From: Zhengitettix transpicula | Taxonomy: Eukaryota; Arthropoda; Insecta; Orthoptera; Tetrigidae | DNA: 64,000 bases | Assembly (NCBI GenBank): GCA_037074705.1 | Contig: CM073590.1 | Location: forward strand, 95,880,447-95,944,446 | Reading direction: 5' to 3' | Shown here: positions 21,140 through 34,035 of the stretch, in pieces | How the letters are laid out: each line of letters begins with the position of its first letter | How positions within the stretch are numbered: the first letter of the stretch is position 1 | Notes under the pieces: model-generated | What the model was told of the DNA's origin: nothing | Database searches by the model: none | Seen by the model: the letters and a program-made list of their open reading frames with translations, nothing else | Translations under genes and position numbers: made by a program

Positions 21140-24100
21140 ATATTCACCGGGAAAACCTATGATCTTCATCATAACTTAAGATTCTCCGTACCATGCTTAA
21201 TATTAACAATATGAGGTTGATTTTTAATACATAACACTTCAGAAATTAATCTCTTACAATAGTGTGGTTCTCTGTCTAAAATAGAGGGGTTGTCAAAATG
21301 TAAACAGTGATTAAATTTGGTAAATTTTTTTATTGATTGGATTGAATTTACAAGTTGACCGTTTAAAATTAGATTTATGCTCTTTAAGTTTTGTTTTTTA
21401 AGTTATTTTTCTTTGGCTGATATAACAAGTCCGAATTATAATAATTAATTTGATAAATAACAAAGGTAGTGGAAAACTTGTTAATAGGATCATTGTTTCA
21501 TTTGATGACACTAGAAAATGTAGATTTAGGTTTCAAATGTATAGCATTTTGATGTTAAATTTCGACCAATGATCATCTTAGGTAGTTTTCTGTCTCACAT
21601 TGAAAAGTATTTACTTGATTGATTGTATTTTGTGAAAAATTAATCACAGGGGCTGTACGACTTATTTCTGATCGCAGGAGTGTTCAGCTGAGTTAAGGGC
21701 ATAACATTTCTTTATAAATGTATCGGTTTTATTGGAAATCGTGGACATGCAAGTGACAGGAGCCGAAGATTTCAGAAGACTCCGAGGTTCCGGCTGAGTG
21801 CTCGCTTCGGTCGCGTCTTCGATACAGTTGCTTTATCGGTTCACCGCACAGGAAGTCCAAATCTAAAATCTGTACGTATGTGAATTAGTTCCCAAAAAAT
21901 AATCTCACTGAGCACGATCAACGCGAAAATTCTGTTGGATTGCGCGTTCCATTTCATTGATCTAAATCATGTTTATATGTTTTTCAAAATTACTCTTTGT
22001 TTGATTTTTCTCGTGACATTAAAACAACTGCATTCTCTACATAAAGTAACAAATTAATTTCAGATTATATTTTTCTGCTTTTGAGTGCCTCCATTTTCTT
22101 ATCCTCAACGGGCACGACGACCAGTGGTGCTCAGTTGGGAGGGCAATTTTCTCGTTAGACATGACAGAATGATTTGTGGAAGCGGCAATTGACGGGAAAG
22201 CATGGTGTTGAGCGTAACTGAAGTGGAGTACCTAACGCTTGGCATTATTCCTGAAAGTATCACTATCTTATTTATGTCCACACACATCTTTCAATATTTC
22301 ATCCGTATCTTTTCGATTACAATTACACATTCACATTTTACATTACATTGTAACATGACACGCAAAGGATCCTGAAGTTTCAATTTACCACATACAATTT
22401 TTATCAGCCACCTCAAAATAAATGTTTTCAATTGAAAATTGTTATCGGGAGAAATTGTTAAGGAAGAAAGTTTTTTTGTGCTACACAGGGAATAATTTAA
22501 CTGAACGAATGCCAATTGAAAAAAAAAATCACGTGTTCAAGGACATACCTACGAAAGCATAAGAATCTGTGAAATTGTTCCCAGGGTAAACTTGCTTAAT
22601 AGACAACCTTTGAAAGTGGCAAGGTTACCGACTTTGCTGACGGCTCTCCGTTAAGCGTTGAAAGCGTCCCAATTAGGGAATGATTCATGAAGTCCTCTGC
22701 GTTTATCTTTTGACGCGGATCTGAGAGAACTAGATTAATTTATCATTAATTCATTTGTTATTCGCGTTTACTGTAAATATGCACTTTTCGCAATGTTTAT
22801 AAAAATGTGAAAGTAAATTTTATTATCAAATCCAGTGACTCGAAATTATTAAGATTATTTTAATAAAGTTATATTTAATTTTAAATAATATTTAAGTTTA
22901 TTTGTGCAAAATCAACACATCACGTGGTATTGTCATTATGTTGGGCGCTCCACACTCATCTTCCGCCCACAATCATATATGGATAAAGTGCTGCCGTCTC
23001 AGCAAGTGACTCGCCCGGAGCATATTAGTTTCAGCTGGCGCCACTTTCTTCTTCATTTATTTCATAACACATCATTTTGATATACCTGCGCAAATTCGCT
23101 TTACATAGCAAAATCCATTTTGAATGAAAGATCATTTAAAGCTATCGAGGATTTGATCAATAATTTGACTAAATTGAATGTTCGTTACGTAATACGAAAC
23201 AGTCGGATATGTTCACTCCAGAGAATAACGATTGATGAATGTATAAACGAATCTATATTTCCACTATATCCAACATTATTCAGACTCGGGTGGAATTGAC
23301 AGCCGTCGAGGAAATGGCATTTATTTGCTTCTATCATGCCAAGTTATTTATGCAATGTTCTGTAAATCAAAGTATTCTCCGTTGCAAACGTATGTTGCGA
23401 TACCAAAATATATATGTGCTCTACAGCAATACTCGCTGTTAAAGATTGTTAGGAATATTCTTAAATAATTTTTTGATTGCTGCATGGATTGAAAATATCG
23501 GTGTGACTTGCTAGAGGATACTTTTTTTAAAGAAGTTAAAGAATTGCCAAGAATGTGTGTTTGTTCATAAACTTAATTTGTCTTAACCGTTTAGTTTTAA
23601 TTGTCAACTAAAGTTAAATAGAGCAATAAACATTTTATGCTCCAAAGAATAGAAATTCAATGTATCGAAATAGTTATTTTATTTAGTCATTAGCTGGATT
23701 ATTAATAATAAAAATTGAATTAATCTAATAGCTTATAGAAATATTATTGTTTGGGTGTTGTATTGTCTGATAAAATAGAAGTATGTGAAATAAGCGTGGT
23801 AAGGATAGAAATTAGATTCAGGCTCGGAGGAAAAATAATTCAACGGGAGGATGGACCGCGGTGCATACGTTTCGAACAGTAAAAAATCAGATTTAAAACA
23901 GTGGATATGGATTTAAGTCCGAAATGCTTGCAGACTTAGTCGGTACAGGAAGGCAGGCGGCACCTGTTGTCGGTTTTCTGTGTGTCACGTCAATTAAAAT
24001 TAGGCGTTAGGATACTCGAACATGTATTTAATCAACCAGTCATTAAATTTTAAATTTAAGATAGCGTGCATTTTCCTGTTGAAAACTTTATGACTGTGCC

Positions 24101-25380
24101 CATTCTATCCTAAGTGTAGTTGAATGACAGAAAAACCAGGAACCGAAAGGATCATAATTGACTAAACTACTGAACATAATAGGTCTCACTTCCATGTACT
24201 CAAATGGCTTTATATCGCCTAGCATAAGCTTTACTAAATAGTTGCCTCCATCGAGTTTCACATTGTTGCACAGAGAGGAAATATATAATTAAAATTCTGT
24301 TCACTCTTTCTGCAAAGCTAAGAAGCTTTAATTGATATTGCTTCACATTGGCATATAAAGTGTCCCTTTTCCATTTAACAGTGTAACGCTGATTATTAAA
24401 TGCACACATTATCTAATTTTCTTCTGTACTGCTAGAACAATTGTTTATTACACCATAAATTTCCTAACAATACAGTTAGTTTCAAAACGAATAGAATTTA
24501 TGAATTTTATAATTACTAAAGAATTTTATTATATCACGATTTTATGCATTAATAGCCCTTGTATTAGCAAAACGAATTATAGATATATTTTTAATTACTC
24601 GTGAAAACTCTTTGATTAATATTCATATTACTCTAATATTGAGACAGCATTCCAAAAATAGATTTTCTTAAAGAGCTTATTTCTCTTGAATTAAACGTTT
24701 GGCTATTCATTTCAACGCTTGTTTCTCCACCAATGGTGACGACGTACATTTGCTATTCGTATACAAGTTTCCATTTACGCCTTGACTTCCAATTGGTGTG
24801 CTTTAATTTTACGATACGTTTGAATAGTACGATGCTATAAAAAATATTCATTAGATATTGATTGTTAATAAGTTTCAGGTAGCAAACTTTTTTATTTGAA
24901 AATAATATTTTATTAGGTCTTGGAAAGAAACTGCTATTATCTAATCAGGAAAGATGATCTTGCACCATTCGCCATACGTTAACATGGGAAGTAAACGTAA
25001 ATGGCTATGTATAGCACCTACCGTTTTTAATTACATCGACAAAGCTATAATATCGAAGTATTTTTATCACCACCTTTGAGAATACTGTTGAATTATCGTC
25101 CGCTACAATATGCTTTCTATTCCTTAATAACATCGAACACCATAAACTTTTCCCACCAATTACGTGTAGTTAAATAATTTTTTTTATATAAAAATGTATA
25201 TTTTCTATTTCTACCAAAAAACCTGTGGTATTCAAATACATTTTCAAGCGACTTTTCGATTATTTATCACGACGTCTTTAATTGAATTAGAGATAAATTT
25301 ATTAGAATAAAAACAACGGTAACTAAACAAACGCTTGCATTTATCTCCCGCAGTAATTATTTAATAATACTCTCAATGCT
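21140..25380. other. Long gene-free stretch
   Basis: About 4.2 kb of AT-rich sequence has no recognised gene, RNA or repeat. A moderately CpG-rich patch near 21770-21850 lacks an open frame of interest. Confidence 0.5.
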
Positions 25381-25381
25381 C

Positions 25382-25606
25382 TTCAATTAAGGTTCTCACA
25401 AGCCGAGGAAACATCGGCCTGTTTTGAAAGGTATATGTTCCTGGGACACTGAACTTTGGCATACGGCAAGAAATGTTGACTGTTTCTATTGGAACAGTCG
25501 GCCAACTGCCTCGTAAACTGGTCGAAGCACAGAGAAGGGAATGCTTTGTTGCTACAGCAAACTCCATCTCCCGCCATCGTAAGGGCGTGGGACAAGTACC
25601 AAAAGT
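25382..25606 (+). mobile_element. Retroposon family A, copy 2 (middle fragment)
   Basis: It aligns in the same orientation with about 47272-47480 of the complete copy. Shared blocks are AAGGTTC, GGCCTGTTTTGA, GGCATACGGCAAGA, AACTGGTCGA and GCGTGGGACAAGTACC. It lacks both ends and the poly(A) tail. Overlapping open frames at 25373-25636 come from this repeat and are not genes. Confidence 0.75.
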
Positions 25607-25609
25607 TTT

Positions 25610-28135
25610 ACGATAAAGTGGTGACTTCAAAGGCAATAAAATAATATTGTTCCACTACCAATTTCTTGAATAAATTTATTAGGGTCAGAACACAGATATT
25701 GTTTCATTTATGTAAATGTGTTTATGAATGAATACTATTGCAAGATAATTTAGTGCAAACGTTTCATTAATAATTCATTATTGGTAATTAGGTTCAGCGT
25801 GAAATATTTTGACTTTTCAACTGAAAACATAATTATAAAATTTAACTGTGCTTCTCTAATATGAAAAATTTCAACGATAAGTCATGCAGTTATTATAATT
25901 AATGAGTAAAGCCTTATATTGTTATTAAGAGGTATTTCCCGATTAGTATTTACGTCGTGTTGACTCTAAATCAGACGAACCCTTTTTTGCTTATTCCCGT
26001 ATAATTTTAAACAGAGTAATTTCCTACCTTAGCGTAGTGTTTTTTTTACAGTTTTTGTTAATAAATTAAAATTCCTATAATGGTGAAATTCTCTGTTCTT
26101 GTGAATTAATTTGCTTTGCTTGCAACTCCACCGAATTACTTGAAATTCGAAAATCGCGTTTGTTTCTGTGTGTCTTTATTTTTTTGTCCACATTTACAAA
26201 GGGATTTTGTAATTAGTAAGCATTGATCCGTATGTCGGCGCTTCGTGGCCGTATGCTTTTATCTAGCCGCCATGATTCACCAAGCTTCATAAATGTCTGG
26301 CCGAAATTGCCTCTCTGCTGTATTCAGACAGCGTTTTCATACAACATTCAAGACACCAGAAAGCACTACCATATATCGTGCTATATAAAGTATCTTAACT
26401 AGTCCACTCGTTGCAATATTCGAATATAAGAGTATATTTGAGACGAATGTAGCCTACTAATGTTATCTGGTTCGAGTAATTAATTTGGTTCTCGTTTACT
26501 TTCCAATCTTTATTTACATAAAAACGAGTTAACGGCTCAGTGACGAAATAAAATTTATTATTTTCTATTTCTTGTAAAAAACCTGAAATATTATACTGTT
26601 ACTGGATATCGTATGTACTTTTTGAAACTATAAAACTCTCTTATTTGACATTATAATTCAATCTTTATTTTGCGAGGAATCAAGCTGATTATTTATGTGG
26701 CCTACTATCTCATTGCCCGGGTATTTATTTTTTACAATCTTATATTAGTCCGGATAAGTAATTAATGCGTTACTAATCATTTCGAATATTTTATAATTAA
26801 TTCCCTCTCACTTCCCCACATACCGACGGGCCTAACCACACGAATTAACCGGCTTCGGCAGCGTCACCGATCTTCTCCTCGGCACCAAAAACACTAATAT
26901 TAACCGTAATTGTTAAAAATATTTGTTTAAATAAATTTTAAGAAATTTATGACCATAGTTACCAAACAACGTTTCAGTTCTGTATTGGGAACTCTTCGGG
27001 TGTACAGTTACAATGCATTATAAGAAAATTAGGTTAAAAAATTTCTAAGGTGCGGTTTGGTCACACGTTCCGGCTGAAATAAAATTATTTTATTTTAAAA
27101 GAAGTCACGCTATTATAATTACCTATATTAACCGTTGTGCATAATTTTTTCCCTTCTTTTCTCACTCCATTTCACCCAAATATATATTTTTTAACATTAT
27201 ATTTATCAGTAATCAGATTACATTTTAATCTATAAGCTAATGTGGTAGCTTTAACATGTTATTTAGATATTATACATTATAGCATGATGAGATCCCCTTC
27301 AGCGAAGAGAACTCCTAAATCTTGTCTACAGATGTGCTGGCCATTTTCTTTTCAGTTTTCTTATTACATTATTTTCTAATAGTGGTTGTAATAATGGATT
27401 TGAATGTGATTTGAGCTTTTCGTGATGACTAAAACTCTTGATGGACGTTTTTCATAACAGTGGGTATTTTTAAATACGTAGAATTCTTCAGAGGTGTTCG
27501 ACATTTGTCTAGTTCAGTTCTATCTACTTTCTAAGTATATCTCCGAATACAAATTCTGTCAAGTAAGTCGTCCCGGTAGGAAAGAAGTCTACATTGACAC
27601 TGAAAAAACTAACTTTTATCGATATGATATGCGCAAAATTAACGGAAAATGCTAAATTTTTAGTGTCTAATTATTTGAAAAGGAATTTAACATTAGAAAA
27701 ATATAATAGATCCTTTTTAGACTTGTAATTATATTTTGACACGAAATTTGATCATGTATCGTTCCCATATATTAAAACGATAGAAAAAACTACCGCTTTC
27801 ATCTTCTACTTGGCACATTCATTTGAAGTTCATCATCAAAAGTTGAATCTACATGTTACTTTTAAATGACCAAACGTCCTTATATTTTTTACTTTTTGGA
27901 AGGCCAGCCCGTGAATCATGTACAAGGTTTGAATAATAGTATATTTTTTATTTTTTTAATAAATTAATTTGATTTCACCGGAAAAATAATGCCAATCATT
28001 TTGTACTCTTGTCTCAATGTTATTCAAATTGAGCAATACTACATTTTCAAATACTTAAAAAGAATGACTTCAAAAGAGAAAATGAAGGAAAAAGCAAAAT
28101 GAAAATTGTAGTATTATTTTTAATACCCTAATGTG
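25610..28135. other. Long gene-free stretch
   Basis: AT-rich with no supported feature. Confidence 0.5.
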
Positions 28136-28139
28136 CTAT

Positions 28140-28400
28140 CTGTGAAATGGAGGCTGCGCTGTAGATGATATAGCATTTAAGAATTGTGGAAGAGAGTTCA
28201 CGAAGCTTGACCTTGAGGGTGTGAGTCACCAGGATTCGTGCGAAATAACGGCCTTCCTTGTACGGAGGCTTGCCATTAGAGCGATTAGCAAGCCTGGCGT
28301 GCGAAGGGCTCACCAGAGCTACGAACAATGGCGTGCTCAAGTACGCGTGGGCTCTGCCATCGCACAGCCAAGACAGCAACATGGACATTCTATCCGGAAA
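28140..28400. other. GC-elevated patch with overlapping open frames, unidentified
   Basis: This patch is clearly richer in G+C than its surroundings and is open on both strands (plus-strand frame 28221-28586, minus-strand frame 28128-28388). I recognise no domain in either translation. It could be an old exon, a processed pseudogene or an unclassified repeat. Confidence 0.3.
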
Positions 28401-28854
28401 GCATCGCTCACATCTTCAGAAACATATTTGCATATGAGTACACGAGAAATAATCTCAGGCTATAATGCTGCAATGTCGAAGAGAAGCGTGCACTTTGTTG
28501 CTTATTATTCTTTCATACGGTCTCTGATAAATTGTACCCGAGAACCCACCAAATTCTGGAAGATTATTTTGAGCTACTTCATCTGATCTAAGTGTATTTT
28601 TACAAATAAATGACAATGAAAGATTGAAGTTTCGAACACCAGAAAATTAAGCAGCAGGGAACAGATTTCACAGATACGGTTACCTGGCAACTAGCAGGCA
28701 GACTATTCTGTGCCCATTCATTTAAACTTCCACTTCATCTGTTCAACGCTAACGGATTTTTCCCATTTCACTAACGGGGTTCTCCAAAAATTGTGTTAGC
28801 AATGCCAGCGTAGCGTGGTCATGGACCTTAAATTTAACGAATCGTCTAAAACAG

Positions 28855-29540
28855 CGGTCGCCAAACGGTAGCTCGCAGAGAATGAAGTATCCCCGTTCTG
28901 TTCAGTTATCACAGTTATTAACTTTGTATTTAATATGTATCAAAGTATCACTTGTCGCCATTAATGTACTAAATAGCAGAGGAAGGAAAATGAATTAGTG
29001 GAAATGATTTCAGACATAATATCATTTTTAGCTAAATCTGAGCTTTGGGAGACAAAATATATATGGGGAAGTCTAACATTTTCCTGTCTTGATGTAGACA
29101 TCAAACACAGATGTTCTCACTCTTTTTTTAGCCAGGAAGGTGCTAGAAATTATATCCCATATAAGAGACTTCAGGACTTCAAAAAAGTGCACTGCTCGCA
29201 CAATTTACTACATCACATTTGTTACAAGTGAATTCAGAAGACATTTCTGCCTGCGTGAATGAATATTTTTATCGAACTTGAACTTGAATTAATAAATCTT
29301 CAAAATGATTTGATTCTTAAATCAATTGCAATGGACCACATCTGGTAACTTCTACCAATAAAAATATTCATCGTTGCTCCGTGTCGCACTGAGAGTGAAG
29401 ACTTTGTTCAGCTCATGCAACCTGTAAGAATCTACTTTTTCTAACATGAATTTCTTAAAAACAATTTTAAAACAAACCTTTTTTTTAAACATAAATCTTG
29501 AGAAGGGGAGGGAGGGATGCAGATAGGTCGCCAACGAGTT
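28855..29540 (+). pseudogene. Decayed hAT-family transposase
   Basis: The left edge reads CAGCGGTCGCCAAACGG then TAGCTCGC, a terminus typical of hAT elements. Inside, SFLAKSELWETK resembles the F-x-x-K-L-x-L-W block, LQDFKK resembles the R-F-x-D-F block, and ELINLQNDLILK resembles the E-L-I-x-L-Q block of Charlie/SPIN-like hAT transposases. They occur in the expected order but in different frames with stops between. The right terminus and the 8 bp target duplication were not found. It is a non-functional remnant. Confidence 0.55.
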
Positions 29541-29544
29541 TGTA

Positions 29545-30725
29545 AATGCGAAATTAGCTCCCTACATTGGCGAGTTTGGTTAAACGTGATCTAAAATCAG
29601 AATCACAATTTCCAAAGAGATACTTAATTAGGCGTTTATGTAACATTCCATGTGTTTGACGTACACTCAGAGACGGACTACTGCCAGGCTGTTAACTTAC
29701 ATGAGACATTGTTGGATGATGTATTAGGACGATTTTAAGAAACCAAGGACCAGCAGTGAAATACAAACTAACATAACTGAAAGAGGTGCGAAACGATTCT
29801 CCCCATTACGAAACCGGAAACTTACCACGCCAACACTTATTGTCGGGAGGAAGACTGATGGAGTTTTAGATCACGAAAGCGATAAAAACATACTAGCAAT
29901 TCACGTATGTTGAGCAATTTTCTTAATATTTAATTTGGTTACAATTTTGTGTTTATATAAAACTAGTTTAATTATTTTGGAGTTAAAGACGAGCCGTGTT
30001 TTTTTAAGTCGGTTGCAAACTTTCTTTATCTAAGTGTTGCGACGGGTCTCTACGTGAATAAGGGTTAAAGTTGGTGTCTTTTTTGGGTACGCATAGTGAA
30101 CTGCACTTGTACTGGGTTTCTCTGCGTCTGAGGCATGTGCTATTGTTTAAAGAGACCAATAAATTAAAATTATATTAATATGTATTTTTTACTTTGAACT
30201 CTTTGAAAACATATTTTCCTTTTTACAGGGTGAGGATCTGCGCCTTTCTGGGGTCGGAGAGGTAATTTACAGCTTTCACTCAGAAGCACGGACTTCTTTG
30301 CGTCGTGGAAGCATTTCGCATTCTGCTCCACACTAAGGAATAAACTCCTATATTGCTTGCCTCACAACGAGTTTTTTTTGTGGTTCTCTTTCATGTCCTC
30401 TTATAAAATGGTCCATTCATACTACTCCAGCTCTTATTTCTTGGTCAACTCTTTCATTAATATTCTTTTGAACACCTCGGAAACGTGTAAGCTGTGAATG
30501 GTTGTATAAGTGCATTAAAGCAGACATTGCTTTGTTTTATGATTATTCGTTCGATATGACGTAAAAGCTGCCGCTTGTCCTTACTAGCACGGTAATAATT
30601 TTTACTAAAGCGATTTTATGCAGTTTCCCACATTCAGTTCGGTTTACATCATTGTTAAATCAAAATCAGTTGTTTTTAAATTTATTAAAATTGACTCTTA
30701 GTCCGGAGACTTTACAGTTGTGATA
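29545..30725. other. Intergenic sequence, nothing recognised
   Basis: No gene or repeat family is supported here. Confidence 0.45.
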
Positions 30726-30728
30726 ATT

Positions 30729-30815
30729 TAACATAATAAAAGTATTTACAACTTGTAAATATTTAACAAATCAAACGTAATAAAAGTGTTTACAATTTGT
30801 AAGTATTTAACAAGT
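30729..30815. repeat. Two-unit tandem repeat carrying a palindrome
   Basis: Two diverged units of about 43 bp each contain TAATAAAAGT followed by GTATTTACAACTTGTAAATA or its variant GTGTTTACAATTTGTAAGTA. The first unit holds a perfect 19 bp palindrome-like block, TATTTACAA-C-TTGTAAATA. It lies on the 3' side of the minus-strand LINE remnant and may belong to its 3' UTR. Confidence 0.6.
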
Positions 30816-30949
30816 AAATTTGGGGTCTTGGATATGACCCTTGTCATTCAAAGTTAGAGACGAGAGAAACAAACTAACTTGTTTAAACATATTAACGAAG
30901 GTTAGCTGATGTTTGGGATCTATCTGATCATTGGGGAAACTTCGTGTTA

Positions 30950-31223
30950 TGAAAAGCATTAAGAAGGTAATGGGGAAGATGGGAAGAACGGATATTTAGT
31001 GATGTATGTAATGCCAGTTGGTGGGAGGGGGTTAGAGTTAGGTAATTCCGGAGTGATTTAGGGGGAGGATGATATCAATTGGGAGTTAATGTTTTAGTCT
31101 GCGATTTTGTGAAGGAGGGGGCGGGTTACTATAGAAGAGCTCAATGGTTGGATTTGGATGATTGATGGAGCTATTTATTAGGGACTTGGTAGATTTATGA
31201 ATTATGGCAGGAGTTAGGGTAAT
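30950..31223 (-). mobile_element. Probable 3' UTR of the jockey-like LINE remnant
   Basis: The plus strand is unusually rich in G and T runs here, so the element's sense strand is C/A-rich, continuing the composition of the reverse transcriptase remnant. No poly(A) tail is preserved, so the true 3' limit is uncertain. Confidence 0.4.
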
Positions 31224-31818
31224 TTAAAGGTTTTTGTGGTTAACTGAAGGTACCAGGGGGAATTTGAGATTAAACGGAGAATTTTGTTTGGTTTGTATTT
31301 TGTTGTAGTGGGAATAGGCAGTGGATCCCCATATCGCACATGAGTACGACCATATGGGGCAGATTAAGGACAGATAGAGGAGTCTTTGAGTGCTAAGGGA
31401 TATGGGAGATTTTCTGTTCATAAGAGTGCAGAGTTGTTTTATTTTGTTGTTGATTCTGGCGGTAATGTGGGCTATCTGAGGTTTCCATGATAACGAGGAA
31501 TCAAGGATAAGGCCTAGGTATGGTGTAGTTTGCATTCAGGAAGGCAGCAATGCCAGAGTTATTGGTGTCGAAGGAATTGATGTAGGATATCACTGAGTAG
31601 AGTTGATGGATGCAAGAGTGTTTGGGTCTAAAGCAGTATTGAGCAGGAGGAATGAGGTGGGTTAATTCTTTGCCAAGGAGGGGAAGAAGGAGTTTTTCGA
31701 ACAATTTGGATAAAGAGGGGAGGAGACTGATGGGTCTATAACTATTGGGACACGATTTGGGTATGTTTGGCTTAGGGATCATTATTATACGTGCCTTCTT
31801 CCAGACTTTCAAAATCAA
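31224..31818 (-). pseudogene. Jockey-type LINE reverse transcriptase, internally deleted
   Basis: Two minus-strand frames give consecutive parts of one reverse transcriptase. The first (31818-31501) has VWKKARIIMIPKP, SYRPISLLPSLSKLFEKLL and FRPKHS, the fingers region. The second (31535-31224) has YLGLILDSSLSWKPQI, LYLSLICPIWSY and AIWG, the thumb and C-terminal region. They meet where AAFLNA is cut and a shifted frame resumes at PYLGLILD. The palm region between, with the catalytic aspartates, is missing. The 5' end (endonuclease, ORF1) is also absent. It is a dead, 5'-truncated copy of the jockey clade. Confidence 0.85.
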
Positions 31819-31829
31819 TAATGAATAAT

Positions 31830-32275
31830 TCTAACAGTTTTCCTCATGATTTTAATTTTTCTATTAATTAATTGACTTGAATGATGAGGGCCAACAACTG
31901 TTACCTTGTATTTGTTTCCTATTTTCTAACTTACTTCCCAAGGGACTATTTTGATGTGTATTGTAAGATAACGTCTGGTCTAGAAAGTAAAATGTGCTTC
32001 ATAACTTAATGAGGAAATATCAGATGTCTATGATGTTGAGAAGTCTGATATTGATTAAGATTAAGTTTAAAGTTTCGAAACATTCAGGCCACCGCAGACC
32101 TTGGGTTAGAAGCTGGATAATATAATTTTCGTAAACTTTTTGATATTGAATCTTGTTCAATTCATTCAAGCCGATGCTTTTAACGACAGAAGACATCGTA
32201 CTAACTACCGGACTAAGTGACTGGCTCATATAATCCATAAATGACTGCTAACCACGCTATGAATTACCATAATTA
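31830..32275. other. Intergenic sequence, nothing recognised
   Basis: A 72-codon minus-strand frame (32238-32020) has no recognisable domain. Confidence 0.4.
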
Positions 32276-32279
32276 AATT

Positions 32280-32367
32280 AAACGGTGCGTGTTCCTGCGT
32301 GTTACGAGGTCTACAGCACTCAACACAAGACGGCTCATTAAAGAGCCGTGAGCTGTAGTCACCGTTT
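32280..32367. repeat. Nested inverted repeat, three-tier hairpin
   Basis: Three perfect complementary pairs are nested: AAACGGTG (32280-32287) with CACCGTTT (32360-32367), CTACAGC (32311-32317) with GCTGTAG (32352-32358), and CGGCTC (32331-32336) with GAGCCG (32343-32348) around an ATTAAA loop. The 5' side has longer internal loops than the 3' side, so it would form an asymmetric, RNA-like fold. The patch is GC-richer than its surroundings. Confidence 0.65.
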
Positions 32368-32369
32368 GC

Positions 32370-34030
32370 GTTTCCTGGCGTCGACGAAATGTTGACGGCA
32401 TGGGTGACATCCTGCCTGTGTCAGCGATAATGCACTATTGCATCAGCGTTCCGTAGGATAGTGAGCTAGATAAGGGCTGCCTGACTCACGTGTTTTTGTC
32501 CTCGGAACTCAGTATTACTGTTCGACTATTTTAAAATTTAAGTAGTAGTACATAATACTGATCAAATAAAATACATCACGTTCAGGTTTTTAAGTTTGTT
32601 CCCAATAATATGACATTTGGTTAATATGTTATCGTGCATTCCATTTTAAGTCAGATGCGATGGCCTCGATATCAGTTACTCGAATATATTGAATTTAGTA
32701 GGTTCATTTATTTATGTGGTGTTACGACTCGAGTGCCCAGCTCTGATTATTAGACATTTTTATCTACAGACGAACAGACATTTTTACTGCATTACTATTT
32801 AACTTCTTATTCAAGTACTAAATACGGCCCTACGTAATAATACGAACTTTGTTTCAAGTTACCTTGAAAACAACTTATCATCAATATGTTGATGGTACTT
32901 GATGATTTATTCCTTATAAATGTATCAATGAAATGTTAATGATGTTCAATAGCTGTAATCAGCATGAACAAAATTATTCTATTAGTTTTCTTGAGGTCTC
33001 TATTTCCAGTAATAATCATAGTCTAGATTCTAATTGTTACCAGAAACCAACTTTTTCGTGTGAGTTCTGATTTTTTTTATCTGATCATGCTATTATTACT
33101 CAGAAACGAGCAATGGTATACTATTTAGTTGACAAAGTTGTTTTATTATCCGACAATGTCTATCTTATTTTGTGAAAATTATATTAATGACCAATATTTC
33201 TCCTCTTGACTTGATATTTAAATATATTAACCTCAGATTATAAGATATTAATCTCAGTTTCAACCACAAAAATGTTATAAAGAATACTACAGTTAATTAT
33301 TTCATTGTGTTAGCATATTGTCATGTTTTATCCTCTATTCTTCTATTTGTATTTATATATTAACTAAACCTTCATTTTATGGTTTTATTGCAACGATCCT
33401 ACCAATTTTTACCCAAACAATAATGTCGTTTATCAAATTGATTGTTCAAATTGCTGTTGCGCCCAACCAAAGGAGTATTGATTACCCCCGTAAAGATCAT
33501 GAATATAATTTCAAATTTACTGCCAGCAAACACTATCCCATTACTTAATGTTGTGTAAATATAATAACAAATTTGATTTTTAAAACGCCATAATATTAGA
33601 CAGAAAGCCTAATTTTGGTAAAAAATAATGTAATAAACGCTATTACTAAAAAATCAATATTCAACTGAACACCGAAAATCCCCAAAAAGTTATATGTATT
33701 TAAGTTATTTGGCTCCTTGGTTTTACATCTTATTTTACTTCTCATCCTATTTTCAAATGCTGTTAGAGAAAGACGCAGAGTAGCGTCGAATCGTTTAAAT
33801 TCTTTCTGTGTAATATATTTTCAGTTAATTTGTCTGGAGACATTTTTGACTGTTCGAAAATATTTGTGGCTATGATATCAATAGTCGCCTAACACACTAG
33901 CTTACCTAATCAATAATATCTCATTGACAATTTTTATATTCTTAGTTTTGTCCTTCTTATTTTAATAACGTGGAGGCCCAATATAATTTACATTACGTAA
34001 CTAATCTGAAATATAAGATGGTCATAGAAT
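32370..34030. other. Intergenic sequence, nothing recognised
   Basis: AT-rich with no feature supported. Confidence 0.5.
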
Positions 34031-34035
34031 TTTTT

